Below, piece after piece: positions 1 to 6,233 of a stretch of 10,740 nucleotides of DNA; the stretch's first letter is position 1, and the number at the start of each line of letters is the position of its first letter. A program made the translations under genes and the position numbers. The stretch spans positions 1 through 10,740 of the forward strand of contig CALFUE010000114.1 in NCBI GenBank assembly GCA_937916345.1, given 5' to 3'. The notes below the pieces were generated by a model. That model saw only the letters and a program-made list of their open reading frames with translations. It ran no database searches and had not been told where the DNA came from. Source of the stretch: an uncultured bacterium (GTDB taxonomy: Bacteria; Bacillota; Clostridia; Lachnospirales; Lachnospiraceae).

Positions 1-638
1 TGGTAAACTCTCCGAAGCTCCATGAAAAATCCATCGTACGTCTGGACACGGATGAGATGGTCACGCTCTTGGACACCGTCGAAACAGGCGATAATCTGAC
101 AGGCCATCAGAAGAGCTACGCCGGAAAGACAAGACTTCGCGACATGGCAATAGTTACCACGCTCCTCGGGACGGGAATCAGAGTTTCCGAGCTGGTGGGT
201 CTGGATATATCGGATATAGACTTCAAAAACCAGATGTTCAAGGTTCACCGCAAGGGCGGAAAAGAACAGAATATCTATTTCGGCGACGAGGTCTGCATCG
301 CTCTGCTCGACTACCTCGAGGAACGAAATGAAATAGTTGCGCAGGCAGGAAGCACTGACGCTCTGTTTCTGTCACTTCAAAAGAAAAGAATAACCGTGCG
401 CGCCGTGGAAAATCTGGTGAAAAAATACGCCTCCACCGTCGCGCCTCTAAAACCAATCACGCCCCACAAGCTCCGCTCGACCTTCGGCACAAATCTATAT
501 AATGAAACGGGCGATATCTACCTGGTGGCCGATGTGCTGGGTCACTCCGATGTAAATACCACCCGTAAGCATTACGCGGACCAGGCCGAGGAAAACCGCC
601 GCAAGGCCGCGAGAGTCATAAAATTGAGGGATCTGTAG
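1..638 (+). CDS. Tyrosine recombinase (XerC/XerD-like integrase family), 5'-truncated by window edge
   Basis: This is the C-terminal catalytic domain of a tyrosine recombinase, which cuts and rejoins DNA through a 3'-phosphotyrosine intermediate. The frame is open to the left edge (from base 3, beginning V-N-S-P-K-L-H-E-K), so the ATG at 57 is internal and the N-terminal DNA-binding domain lies outside. Counting from the codon at 57, all six catalytic residues are visible: R42 in GTGIRVSEL, K66 in HRKGGK (24 residues later, as in XerD), H137 and R140 in PHKLR, H163 in LGHSD and the nucleophile Y173 in RKHYAD. The enzyme should therefore be active. The His-to-Tyr spacing is 10 residues, one more than in E. 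coli XerD. It is the only rightward gene here and ends 1 nt before the convergent kinase-like gene. It could be a chromosomal Xer-type protein or a mobile-element integrase; nothing else in the window points to an element. Confidence 0.93.
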   Translation, partial: VNSPKLHEKSIVRLDTDEMVTLLDTVETGDNLTGHQKSYAGKTRLRDMAIVTTLLGTGIRVSELVGLDISDIDFKNQMFKVHRKGGKEQNIYFGDEVCIALLDYLEERNEIVAQAGSTDALFLSLQKKRITVRAVENLVKKYASTVAPLKPITPHKLRSTFGTNLYNETGDIYLVADVLGHSDVNTTRKHYADQAEENRRKAARVIKLRDL

Positions 639-639
639 A

Positions 640-1254
640 TCAACGCGCGAAGCTCAAGAGTATGTCCACGCACTTATCCTGCCCCAGCTTTCCGCTGTTT
701 AAGCAGATATCATAGCTCCTGGAATCGCCCCACTTCTTTCCTGAATAGAAATTATAATAGCTGGCGCGCTCCTTGTCGTTTCTTACTACCAGCTCTTTTG
801 CCTTTGCTTCACTGATTTTTTCGTAATCTGCCACCCTCTTTATCCTGTAATCCTTTCCGGCATAGACAAAGACATTGATGCAGTTATTCTCATCCGAGAG
901 GGCATAGTCCGCGCAGCGCCCGACTATGATGCAGGAACCCTCAGAGGCGATTTTTTTTATCGTATCGAACTGAGCCAGAAAAACCTTTTGATTAAGGGGC
1001 ATATCCAAATAATTATTTCCAGCGTGGTGACCGGAAAAAGAATAGATATCCATCACAAGTGAATACATAAAGCTGTTGGTAGGCTTCTCGTCCTGCATGT
1101 GGAAAATCTCCTCAGCCAGACCTGAATCCTTGGCAGATCTCGCTAAAAGATCCTTGTCATAATAGGGTATATCCAGAGCTGTTGAAAGTTTTTTCGCGAT
1201 CTCCCTGCCCCCGGAACCAAACTCTCTTCCTATAGTATAGATGATTTTTCCCAT
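640..1254 (-). CDS. Cytidylate kinase-like family protein (Cytidylate_kin2 type)
   Basis: This 204-residue P-loop protein resembles the cytidylate-kinase-like family of Firmicutes. It is probably a cytosolic nucleoside-monophosphate-kinase fold protein; the substrate is not established for this family. The N-terminus IGREFGSGGREIAKKL (residues 8-23) is the family's modified P-loop, in which the usual GK[ST] lysine is absent and an arginine (R17) follows the glycines. YYDKDLL (about 31-37) and IIVGRCADYAL (about 109-119) follow. The C-terminal part has the lid-like pattern RNDKERASYYNFYSGKKWGD and a YDICLNS segment, both typical of the family. A strong AAGGAGG at 1263-1269 supports the ATG at 1254. 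It is the last gene of the aroB-lspA-rluD-gpsA run, 23 nt after gpsA, and its stop faces the recombinase stop with 1 nt between. It is not the canonical Cmk of pyrimidine metabolism. The family call is firm; the biochemical role is open. Confidence 0.85.
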   Translation of the reverse strand: MGKIIYTIGREFGSGGREIAKKLSTALDIPYYDKDLLARSAKDSGLAEEIFHMQDEKPTNSFMYSLVMDIYSFSGHHAGNNYLDMPLNQKVFLAQFDTIKKIASEGSCIIVGRCADYALSDENNCINVFVYAGKDYRIKRVADYEKISEAKAKELVVRNDKERASYYNFYSGKKWGDSRSYDICLNSGKLGQDKCVDILLSFAR

Positions 1255-1277
1255 ATCAATAACCTCCTTAAATACTT

Positions 1278-2297
1278 CTACTCACTTTTCATGTCTCTGT
1301 CCATGAGCAGGGACAGAGCTTCCTTTGAAGTGATCCTGTCTGCCGTGAGATCCTCCAGTATAAATGTGATGGGCATATCAACATCAAATTTTCTGGCAAG
1401 GGCTGCCACCGCAGGGAGTGCATTTATCCCCTCGACTACCATCCCGACGCTCTTTACGGCTTCATCTACGCTCATGCCCTGTCCAATGAGCATACCACAC
1501 CTGTTGTTGCGGGAGTGCATGCTTGTGGCGGTAACAATCAGATCTCCCGTACCTGTAAGTCCTGAAAACGTCCTCTCCTTTGCGCCCATGGCGACACCAA
1601 GCCTGCGCAATTCTTCGATCCCCCGGGTGATAATTGCTGCCATGGCATTGTCGCCGTAGCCCATTCCTCTCGCGATCCCCGCAGCCAGAGCCAGGACATT
1701 TTTTGCAGCGCCGCACAGCTCAACTCCCAGAATATCATCATTAGTATAAACCCTGAAAAAAGAGTTCGCAAAGATATTTTGAATTTTTTTTGCTCTGTCC
1801 ATATCACCGCAGGCAGAGACGATCGCTGTCGGCATATCGAGAGCGACCTCCTCCGCATGAGTTGGACCGGACAGCGCAACCACTGTATTATCGACCCCCG
1901 CATTCTTTAGCTCCTCTTCTATAACGCGGCTCATGGTAAGAAATTCTTCATAACCTTCCTTTTTTCTGGCCTCCAGCCCCTTCGCCGCATCGCAGATCAA
2001 AACCTCATCATCCAGGTAAGCTGCAGCCTCTCCGGCGGTGCTTCTCACAAAAACGGATGGCACGGCAAAAACAACAAGACCTGCGCCATTGAGGCAAAAA
2101 ACAATGTCAGAAGTAAATACTATCCCGTCGGGAATAGTCATGCCCGGAAGATTCTTGTGAACTCTCTCTCTCGAGAGAATCTCGACCTCCTCAGGAAGCT
2201 TTGACCAGACAAAAACCTCGTTTCCGTTTAAGAATAAGAGTCTAGCTAAAGCCATCCCCCATGTGCCCGCACCCAATACAGCAATCTTCATAAGCAT
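1278..2297 (-). CDS. gpsA: NAD(P)-dependent glycerol-3-phosphate dehydrogenase GpsA
   Basis: GpsA reduces dihydroxyacetone phosphate to sn-glycerol 3-phosphate, the backbone for phospholipid synthesis, in the cytosol. The 339-residue length fits the family. Visible motifs are the N-terminal dinucleotide-binding GAGTWG (residues 9-14), AAKGLE with K106, SGPTHAEEV (143-151), GAAKN with the catalytic lysine K199, GLTGTGDL (246-253) and SRNN (262-265). The start is ambiguous: the ATG at 2297 shares its A with the rluD stop (TAATG) and lies 5 nt from an AGAGG (2303-2307), while a second ATG at 2291 lies 11 nt from it and gives the more usual N-terminus MKIAVLGAGTWG. Coupling to rluD is likely either way. 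No truncation or missing key residue was seen. Confidence 0.97.
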   Translation of the reverse strand: MLMKIAVLGAGTWGMALARLLFLNGNEVFVWSKLPEEVEILSRERVHKNLPGMTIPDGIVFTSDIVFCLNGAGLVVFAVPSVFVRSTAGEAAAYLDDEVLICDAAKGLEARKKEGYEEFLTMSRVIEEELKNAGVDNTVVALSGPTHAEEVALDMPTAIVSACGDMDRAKKIQNIFANSFFRVYTNDDILGVELCGAAKNVLALAAGIARGMGYGDNAMAAIITRGIEELRRLGVAMGAKERTFSGLTGTGDLIVTATSMHSRNNRCGMLIGQGMSVDEAVKSVGMVVEGINALPAVAALARKFDVDMPITFILEDLTADRITSKEALSLLMDRDMKSE

Positions 2298-3214
2298 TAA
2301 TTCCTCTTCATTCCAATAATTATATTTGCAAAATACTCCGGAAGCGGAGCATCTATACTGATCCGTTCTCCTGTCAGGGGATGGTCAAAGGCAATATGCT
2401 TCGCATGAAGACACTGCTCCCTCGCCCCCTTGTAACGCTCACCGCCATACAGGCTGTCCCCCAGCAGCGGATGAGAAATATGAGCCATGTGCGCCCTGAT
2501 CTGATGAGTCCTGCCGGTCTCAAGAGTAAAGCTCACATAAGCGTGCTGCCTGAAATGTTCGATGACATGAAAATGTGTCATGGAATATTTGCCTTTTGAG
2601 GGATCCTCGGACAGGCACATCCGAAGCCGGTTTTTGGGATCACGGCTTATGTAACCCTCTATATCGCCCTCATCATCAGATATATTACCGCAGACTATCC
2701 CTTCATACATCCTCTCGCAAGTATGAGCAGCGATTTGGGCAGATATACTCTCGTGGGCAAGATCATTTTTACACACTATGATAGAGCCGGTTGTGTTTTT
2801 ATCGATCCGATGCACGATCCCCGGTCTGATCATCCCATTTATGCCACTCAAAGAACCATTGCAGTGGTATAAAACCGCATTGACCAGAGTGTGCTCAGAA
2901 TTGCCTGTTCCGGGATGAACCACCATTCCCTTGGGTTTATTGACAACCAGAACATAGTCATCCTCATACAGGATATCTAACGGGATGTTTTCAGGCTTCA
3001 CATCAAGAACCGATGGATTAGGTATGTCAATATCCACCACATCACCATCATAAAGAATGTGGCTTTTTTTGACAATCCCGTCGTCAAGCAAAACCCTTCC
3101 CTCAGATATGAGCTTTTGAATATAGGATCTGGACTGACCGGGAAGCAGCGCAGCAAGAAAAACATCCACTCTCACACCGTCATATTCATGCGAAACAGTA
3201 AAGGAATCCGTCAT
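2297..3214 (-). CDS. rluD: RluA-family 23S rRNA pseudouridine synthase (RluD type)
   Basis: This enzyme isomerises uridine to pseudouridine in RNA, probably in helix 69 of 23S rRNA if it is a true RluD orthologue. It has 305 residues. An N-terminal S4 RNA-binding domain spans about residues 13-65 (VDVFLAALLPGQSRSYIQKL). The catalytic domain follows, with the motif GIVHRIDKNTTG (132-143), where D138 of HRIDK is the catalytic aspartate, and the conserved GRTHQIRAHM (234-243). The leucine usual in HRLDK is isoleucine here, a conservative change. The start codon overlaps the lspA stop by 4 nt (ATGA, 3211-3214) and no strong Shine-Dalgarno precedes it, so translation is probably coupled to lspA. 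The lspA-rluD pairing is common in Firmicutes, where this gene is also called ylyB. Target specificity within the RluA/C/D group is inferred. Confidence 0.95.
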   Translation of the reverse strand: MTDSFTVSHEYDGVRVDVFLAALLPGQSRSYIQKLISEGRVLLDDGIVKKSHILYDGDVVDIDIPNPSVLDVKPENIPLDILYEDDYVLVVNKPKGMVVHPGTGNSEHTLVNAVLYHCNGSLSGINGMIRPGIVHRIDKNTTGSIIVCKNDLAHESISAQIAAHTCERMYEGIVCGNISDDEGDIEGYISRDPKNRLRMCLSEDPSKGKYSMTHFHVIEHFRQHAYVSFTLETGRTHQIRAHMAHISHPLLGDSLYGGERYKGAREQCLHAKHIAFDHPLTGERISIDAPLPEYFANIIIGMKRN

Positions 3215-3726
3215 TTGTCCGAACTTTCTTTTTTGAAGATGATGGAAAAATCCTCTTCCTTATAGTAAAAGACCATCAATATAATGAGAACAGTCACCGA
3301 AACGCTCACATATATATCAGCCATATTAAATATGGGAAAGTCGATCAATACAAAATAGAAGAAATCCACCACATATCCGTTCATCAGCCTGTCAATCAGA
3401 TTTCCGAGAGCACCGGCAAAAAGAAATACAAATATGACAGCCAGCGGACGAAATCTTTTCTCGTCGGGGAGATCCAGAAAAACCTTTACAACTATGAGCA
3501 TTACCACAATGGTCAGTATCACAAAAAGAATCTGTTTGTTCTGCAGCATACCGAAGGCAGCTCCCCTGTTTTCGAGATAACGCAGGGTAAACACACTTTT
3601 TATGATAACTACTTCATTGCCTCCGGAAAGGTATTTGACAGCCAGAATTTTGCTGATCCTGTCTATTGCCACAAGAACAACCGCATAAATCAGTGCAAGT
3701 AAACTATGTTTTAATTTTTTGTTCAT
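3211..3726 (-). CDS. lspA: Lipoprotein signal peptidase (signal peptidase II)
   Basis: LspA is the integral membrane aspartyl protease that removes the signal peptide from diacylglyceryl-modified prolipoproteins. The 171 residues contain four hydrophobic segments (about 9-30, 66-84, 95-108 and 137-155). Conserved motifs are D22/K26 in the first segment, ENRGAAFG (52-59), GALGNLIDR (105-113), GYVVDF (117-122) and FPIFNMAD (130-137). D121 and D137 match the catalytic pair known from the family. A charged C-terminal tail of about 15 residues follows the last membrane segment. The start overlaps the aroB stop by 4 nt (ATGA at 3723-3726). The only purine-rich site (GAAGGGA) lies about 13 nt upstream, so coupling to aroB is likely. 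Confidence 0.96.
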   Translation of the reverse strand: MNKKLKHSLLALIYAVVLVAIDRISKILAVKYLSGGNEVVIIKSVFTLRYLENRGAAFGMLQNKQILFVILTIVVMLIVVKVFLDLPDEKRFRPLAVIFVFLFAGALGNLIDRLMNGYVVDFFYFVLIDFPIFNMADIYVSVSVTVLIILMVFYYKEEDFSIIFKKESSDK

Positions 3727-4817
3727 AAAATAAACTTTATCCCTTCTAATATCTCGTCATTGGTCAGCGAGTCGTCTATGAACCCCTCACCGATGTTTTT
3801 AAGCAAAATGAATTTTATCCTGCCGCCTTTTCTCTTTTTATCATTTGCAGTTGCATCCAAAATTTCTTTCGCGTCGAAACCGAGATCCGCAGAAACACTG
3901 GTCGGAAGGGCATAGTTTTCAAGAGTGTTCTTTATGTCATCCAAGTCGTTCCGATTTAAATATCCTTTAATAACCGACAAATATCCGGCAGCCATCATAC
4001 CTATAGAAACACAATGTCCATGAAACAACTTAAATCCAGACAATTTCTCGATCGCGTGCCCAATGGTATGTCCGAAGTTCAGAAGTGCCCTCTCCCCCCT
4101 CTCCTGAGGATCCACTTCCACGACTCTCCTCTTTATATCACAACACTCTCTGACGACCTTTAAGATGGATTCCTTGTCAAGTGCTCTTACACTGTCGTGC
4201 TTGTCCCTGAGAAAGTAGTAAAAGTCTGCATTTTTAATAAGGCCGGATTTAACAGCCTCAGCCATGCCGCTGGCAAACTGTTCTCCGGAGAGTGTGCCAA
4301 GGACTGAAAGGTTCATATAGACCAGGACAGGCATCTTGAATGCGCCTACCATATTTTTGTATCCCAGGTAGTCGACACCCGTCTTCCCTCCAACACTGGA
4401 GTCCACCTGAGACAGCAGTGTGGTCGGTATCTGGACAAAATCGATGCCTCTGAGATAGGTCGCGGAAACAAATCCTGTCATATCTCCAACAACCCCTCCC
4501 CCAAGAGCCACCAGCAGATCAGACCTGTCAAATTGACTCATAATTAAAAGTTCATACAATTTCCCGATTGTGTCAGTATTTTTCGAAGCTTCTCCTTCCG
4601 GAAAAATAAAGAAAATCAACTTTTTACAAATCCCCGACAGCTTGCCCTCTACCTCAGTACGGTAAATACCTGCCACTCTGCTATCAGATACTACGCAAAT
4701 TTTTCTGTCTTTTACGGAAAAACTCTGTAAAAAAACAGACAATTCATCAAAATTGTCTTGAAAAATAATATCATAGCAAGGCTTCCCCTCGTAGTTTACG
4801 CACATAATTTCACTCAT
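3723..4817 (-). CDS. aroB: 3-dehydroquinate synthase
   Basis: AroB converts DAHP to 3-dehydroquinate, step two of the shikimate pathway to aromatic amino acids, using NAD+ and a divalent metal. Motifs include ALGGGVVGDMTGF (NAD-binding, about 104-116), IPTTLLSQVDSSVGGKTGVD (about 130-149) and KNMVGAF. The metal ligands by family alignment are E187 in GMAEAVK, H250 in FGHTIGHA and H266 in FHGHCVSIG. The frame is open to an ATG at 4829, but a GGAG at 4824-4827 lies exactly 6 nt before the ATG at 4817 and nothing like a ribosome binding site precedes 4829. The 4817 start gives 364 residues. It is the first gene of the lspA-rluD-gpsA operon; why an aroB should lead it is not explained by pathway. 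No other shikimate gene is in the window. Confidence 0.97.
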   Translation of the reverse strand: MSEIMCVNYEGKPCYDIIFQDNFDELSVFLQSFSVKDRKICVVSDSRVAGIYRTEVEGKLSGICKKLIFFIFPEGEASKNTDTIGKLYELLIMSQFDRSDLLVALGGGVVGDMTGFVSATYLRGIDFVQIPTTLLSQVDSSVGGKTGVDYLGYKNMVGAFKMPVLVYMNLSVLGTLSGEQFASGMAEAVKSGLIKNADFYYFLRDKHDSVRALDKESILKVVRECCDIKRRVVEVDPQERGERALLNFGHTIGHAIEKLSGFKLFHGHCVSIGMMAAGYLSVIKGYLNRNDLDDIKNTLENYALPTSVSADLGFDAKEILDATANDKKRKGGRIKFILLKNIGEGFIDDSLTNDEILEGIKFIL

Positions 4818-4823
4818 AAAAAA

Positions 4824-4827
4824 CTCC
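4824..4827 (-). promoter_or_regulatory. Ribosome binding site deciding the aroB start
   Basis: GGAG on the minus strand followed by six T residues and the ATG at 4815-4817. It overlaps the upstream in-frame ATG at 4827-4829, which itself has no Shine-Dalgarno (the preceding bases are CAGTGATAAA). This favours the shorter AroB. Confidence 0.7.
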
Positions 4828-4876
4828 ATTTTATCACTGTGTTAAATCATAATTTATATTTACCCTCGCTTAAGGC

Positions 4877-4912
4877 TTTATCACGAACGGGGTATTCTAC
4901 GTTCGTGATAAA
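4877..4912. repeat. Perfect 13-bp inverted repeat upstream of aroB (hairpin A)
   Basis: The left arm TTTATCACGAACG (4877-4889) is the exact reverse complement of the right arm at 4900-4912, with a 10-nt loop GGGTATTCTA. No T-tract follows on either strand (GCCTTAAG on the minus strand, CAAAATCCC on the plus strand), so it is not a standard intrinsic terminator. It lies 60 nt upstream of the aroB ATG and just downstream of hairpin B in the direction of transcription. A weak -10-like TATAAA (4853-4858, minus strand) lies between it and aroB, with no convincing -35. It could be an operator, an mRNA leader structure or a stabilising 5' hairpin. Confidence 0.8.
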
Positions 4913-4963
4913 CAAAATCCCAAAGTTCGATTTAAGCATTTCTAAATCTGATCGAACTTTGGG
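4907..4963 (-). terminator. Candidate intrinsic terminator after sepF (hairpin B)
   Basis: The arms CCCAAAGTTCGAT (4919-4931) and its exact complement (4951-4963) form a perfect 13-bp stem with a 19-nt loop. The stem starts 12 nt after the sepF stop. On the minus strand it is followed by ATTTTGTTTATC, which is T-rich but interrupted. On the plus strand it is followed by TTAATTTTAGATTT, so it could also work rightward, though no plus-strand gene needs it. The long loop and broken T-tract make this less than textbook. Confidence 0.55.
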
Positions 4964-4975
4964 TTAATTTTAGAT

Positions 4976-5512
4976 TTAAAAGTCAGTCTTTATGCCGCCC
5001 GTCTGGTAAACATCCAGTAATTCAGCTATATCACCGGAAATTTCAACGCTCTGAGGTGTCAAAAGATAAATCTGCTTTGAAACTTTTTTAAGATTTCCTT
5101 TCATGGCATATACACTTCCACAGGAATAATCCACTATCCTCTGTGCCATCTCCAGATCCAAGCCCTCCATATTGAGGAACACCGGTCTGCCGGCGAGAAG
5201 TGTATCAGTTATCTCTCTGCCATCCTCAATGCTCTGGGGCTTGATAACACACACTTCCATGGCACTGCCTCCTTCTTTCTTCCTGGCTGCAAGAGGTCTC
5301 GACGCAACCGGACGGGGCGTGGCAGCCGCATCCTTTGTTCTTTTTATATTAGTCACATTCTCGGAAGCCTGATCAGACTGTCTGGCTGATTCCGCCACAC
5401 TGCTTCTCCGAGAAGGAGCAGCCTGCTCAGAATAGCCTCTGTTGATCTCATCATCATCATCATCATCGTCATTGAGCTGAAGAAGATTCATAAAGCCATC
5501 AAAAACACCCAT
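4976..5512 (-). CDS. sepF: Cell division protein SepF
   Basis: SepF is a cytosolic FtsZ-binding division protein that helps tether and bundle FtsZ at the septal membrane. From the ATG at 5512 it has 178 residues: an amphipathic membrane-targeting N-terminus MGVFDGFMNLLQL (1-13), seven consecutive aspartates (15-21), a variable linker rich in Ser, Ala, Arg and Lys (22-84), and the conserved SepF core (about 85-160) containing KPQSIEDGREITDTL, GRPVFLNMEGLD and AQRIVDYSCGSVYA. The frame is open further to 5584, but the AAGGAG at 5523-5528 and the family-typical MGVFD start support 5512. It begins 4 nt after the yggS stop, an arrangement conserved in Firmicutes. It is the last gene of its operon, followed by hairpin B. 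The linker is longer and more basic than I expect for B. subtilis SepF. Confidence 0.96.
   Translation of the reverse strand: MGVFDGFMNLLQLNDDDDDDDEINRGYSEQAAPSRRSSVAESARQSDQASENVTNIKRTKDAAATPRPVASRPLAARKKEGGSAMEVCVIKPQSIEDGREITDTLLAGRPVFLNMEGLDLEMAQRIVDYSCGSVYAMKGNLKKVSKQIYLLTPQSVEISGDIAELLDVYQTGGIKTDF
5449..5466 (-). repeat. (GAT)6 trinucleotide tract in sepF
   Basis: Six perfect GAT codons, preceded by GAC, encode the seven-aspartate run at SepF residues 15-21. The run sits between the membrane-targeting helix and the linker. Codon-identical repeats of this kind can change length by slippage without shifting the frame. Confidence 0.9.
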
Positions 5513-5516
5513 TAAT

Positions 5517-6233
5517 TTACATCTCCTTTTGATTTGTAGGACTATAATCACGCTCCCCAAATATGCCCGTTCCAACGCGCACACAAGTAGAGCCTTCCTC
5601 TATAGCCACTGTATAATCGCCTGTCATGCCCATAGACAGAACATTCATACTTACATTATCAAGTTTTCTCTTCTCAATGTCAACAGATAATTCCCATATT
5701 TTGTGAAAAATCTCGCGATTTTCCTCGGAATCCACAACATATGGTGCCACCGTCATCAATCCCTTTATCTTCAATCCGGGAAGAAAAGATATCTCCTCAA
5801 AAAGCTGTATGGTATCCTCGTAGCCTCCGCCAAATTTCGTCTCCTCGGCACCCAGATTCACCTCCACCAGGATGTCCATCTCGATACCGCGCTTTTGTGC
5901 CTGCACGGATATTTCCTGAGCCAGTCGGTATGAATCCACAGAGTGGATCATCACCACCTTGTCGATGACCTGTCTGACCTTGTTCCTCTGCAGATGACCT
6001 ATCATGTGAAAACGTGTGTCATGCGGCATCTTATCATATTTTTCCACTATCTCCTGCACCTTGTTCTCACCGAAATCCCTGACTCCGGCATCGTATGCCT
6101 CCTTAAGGCACTTTATTGGCTTGGTCTTACTCACCGCGATAAGTGTGACATCACTCTCATTTCTGCCGGCTCTCTCACAGCTCGCCTTGATATTTTCCCT
6201 GATTTTTGCCAGATTTTCTGCTATTTCACTCAT
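5517..6233 (-). CDS. yggS: YggS/PROSC-type pyridoxal phosphate homeostasis protein
   Basis: This PLP-binding protein of the YggS/YlmE family has an alanine-racemase-like barrel and is known to buffer free PLP and affect amino-acid and vitamin B6 balance; it has no confirmed enzymatic reaction. It has 238 residues. The PLP-lysine motif AVSKTKP has K36, the same position as in E. coli YggS. GVRDFGENKVQE (about 50-61), RFHMIGHLQRNKV, the VEVNLGAEETKFGG segment, GLMTVAP and LSMGMTGDY...VRVGTGIFGER are all family signatures, the last being the phosphate-binding end. The start overlaps the upstream HlyD-like gene by 4 nt (ATGA, 6230-6233) and has an AAGGAG at 6241-6246. It directly precedes sepF, the usual ylmE-ylmF order in Firmicutes. 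Confidence 0.96.
   Translation of the reverse strand: MSEIAENLAKIRENIKASCERAGRNESDVTLIAVSKTKPIKCLKEAYDAGVRDFGENKVQEIVEKYDKMPHDTRFHMIGHLQRNKVRQVIDKVVMIHSVDSYRLAQEISVQAQKRGIEMDILVEVNLGAEETKFGGGYEDTIQLFEEISFLPGLKIKGLMTVAPYVVDSEENREIFHKIWELSVDIEKRKLDNVSMNVLSMGMTGDYTVAIEEGSTCVRVGTGIFGERDYSPTNQKEM
5523..5528 (-). promoter_or_regulatory. Ribosome binding site deciding the sepF start
   Basis: AAGGAG on the minus strand, inside the last codons of yggS and 10 nt before the ATG at 5510-5512. It supports the MGVFD start over the longer in-frame ATG at 5584, which would overlap yggS by 68 nt. Confidence 0.75.

Noticed and set aside
1..638. Mobile element or prophage end marked by the tyrosine recombinase
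   Set aside because: No direct repeats, tRNA gene, excisionase or other element genes are visible, and the adjoining genes are housekeeping; the 5' side is outside the window, so this cannot be settled here.
1462..1903. Two minus-strand frames inside gpsA
   Set aside because: They are alternate-frame readings of the gpsA coding sequence, whose own frame holds all GpsA motifs without interruption.
2161..2190. CT-rich palindrome TCTCTCGAGAGA
   Set aside because: It lies inside gpsA and encodes the ordinary Ser-Arg-Glu-Arg region; no flanking regulatory structure.
4877..4963. LexA/SOS box suggested by the CGAAC and GTTCG elements
   Set aside because: The Gram-positive LexA site needs CGAAC and GTTCG about 4 nt apart; here they are 12 nt apart in hairpin A and in the opposite order in hairpin B.
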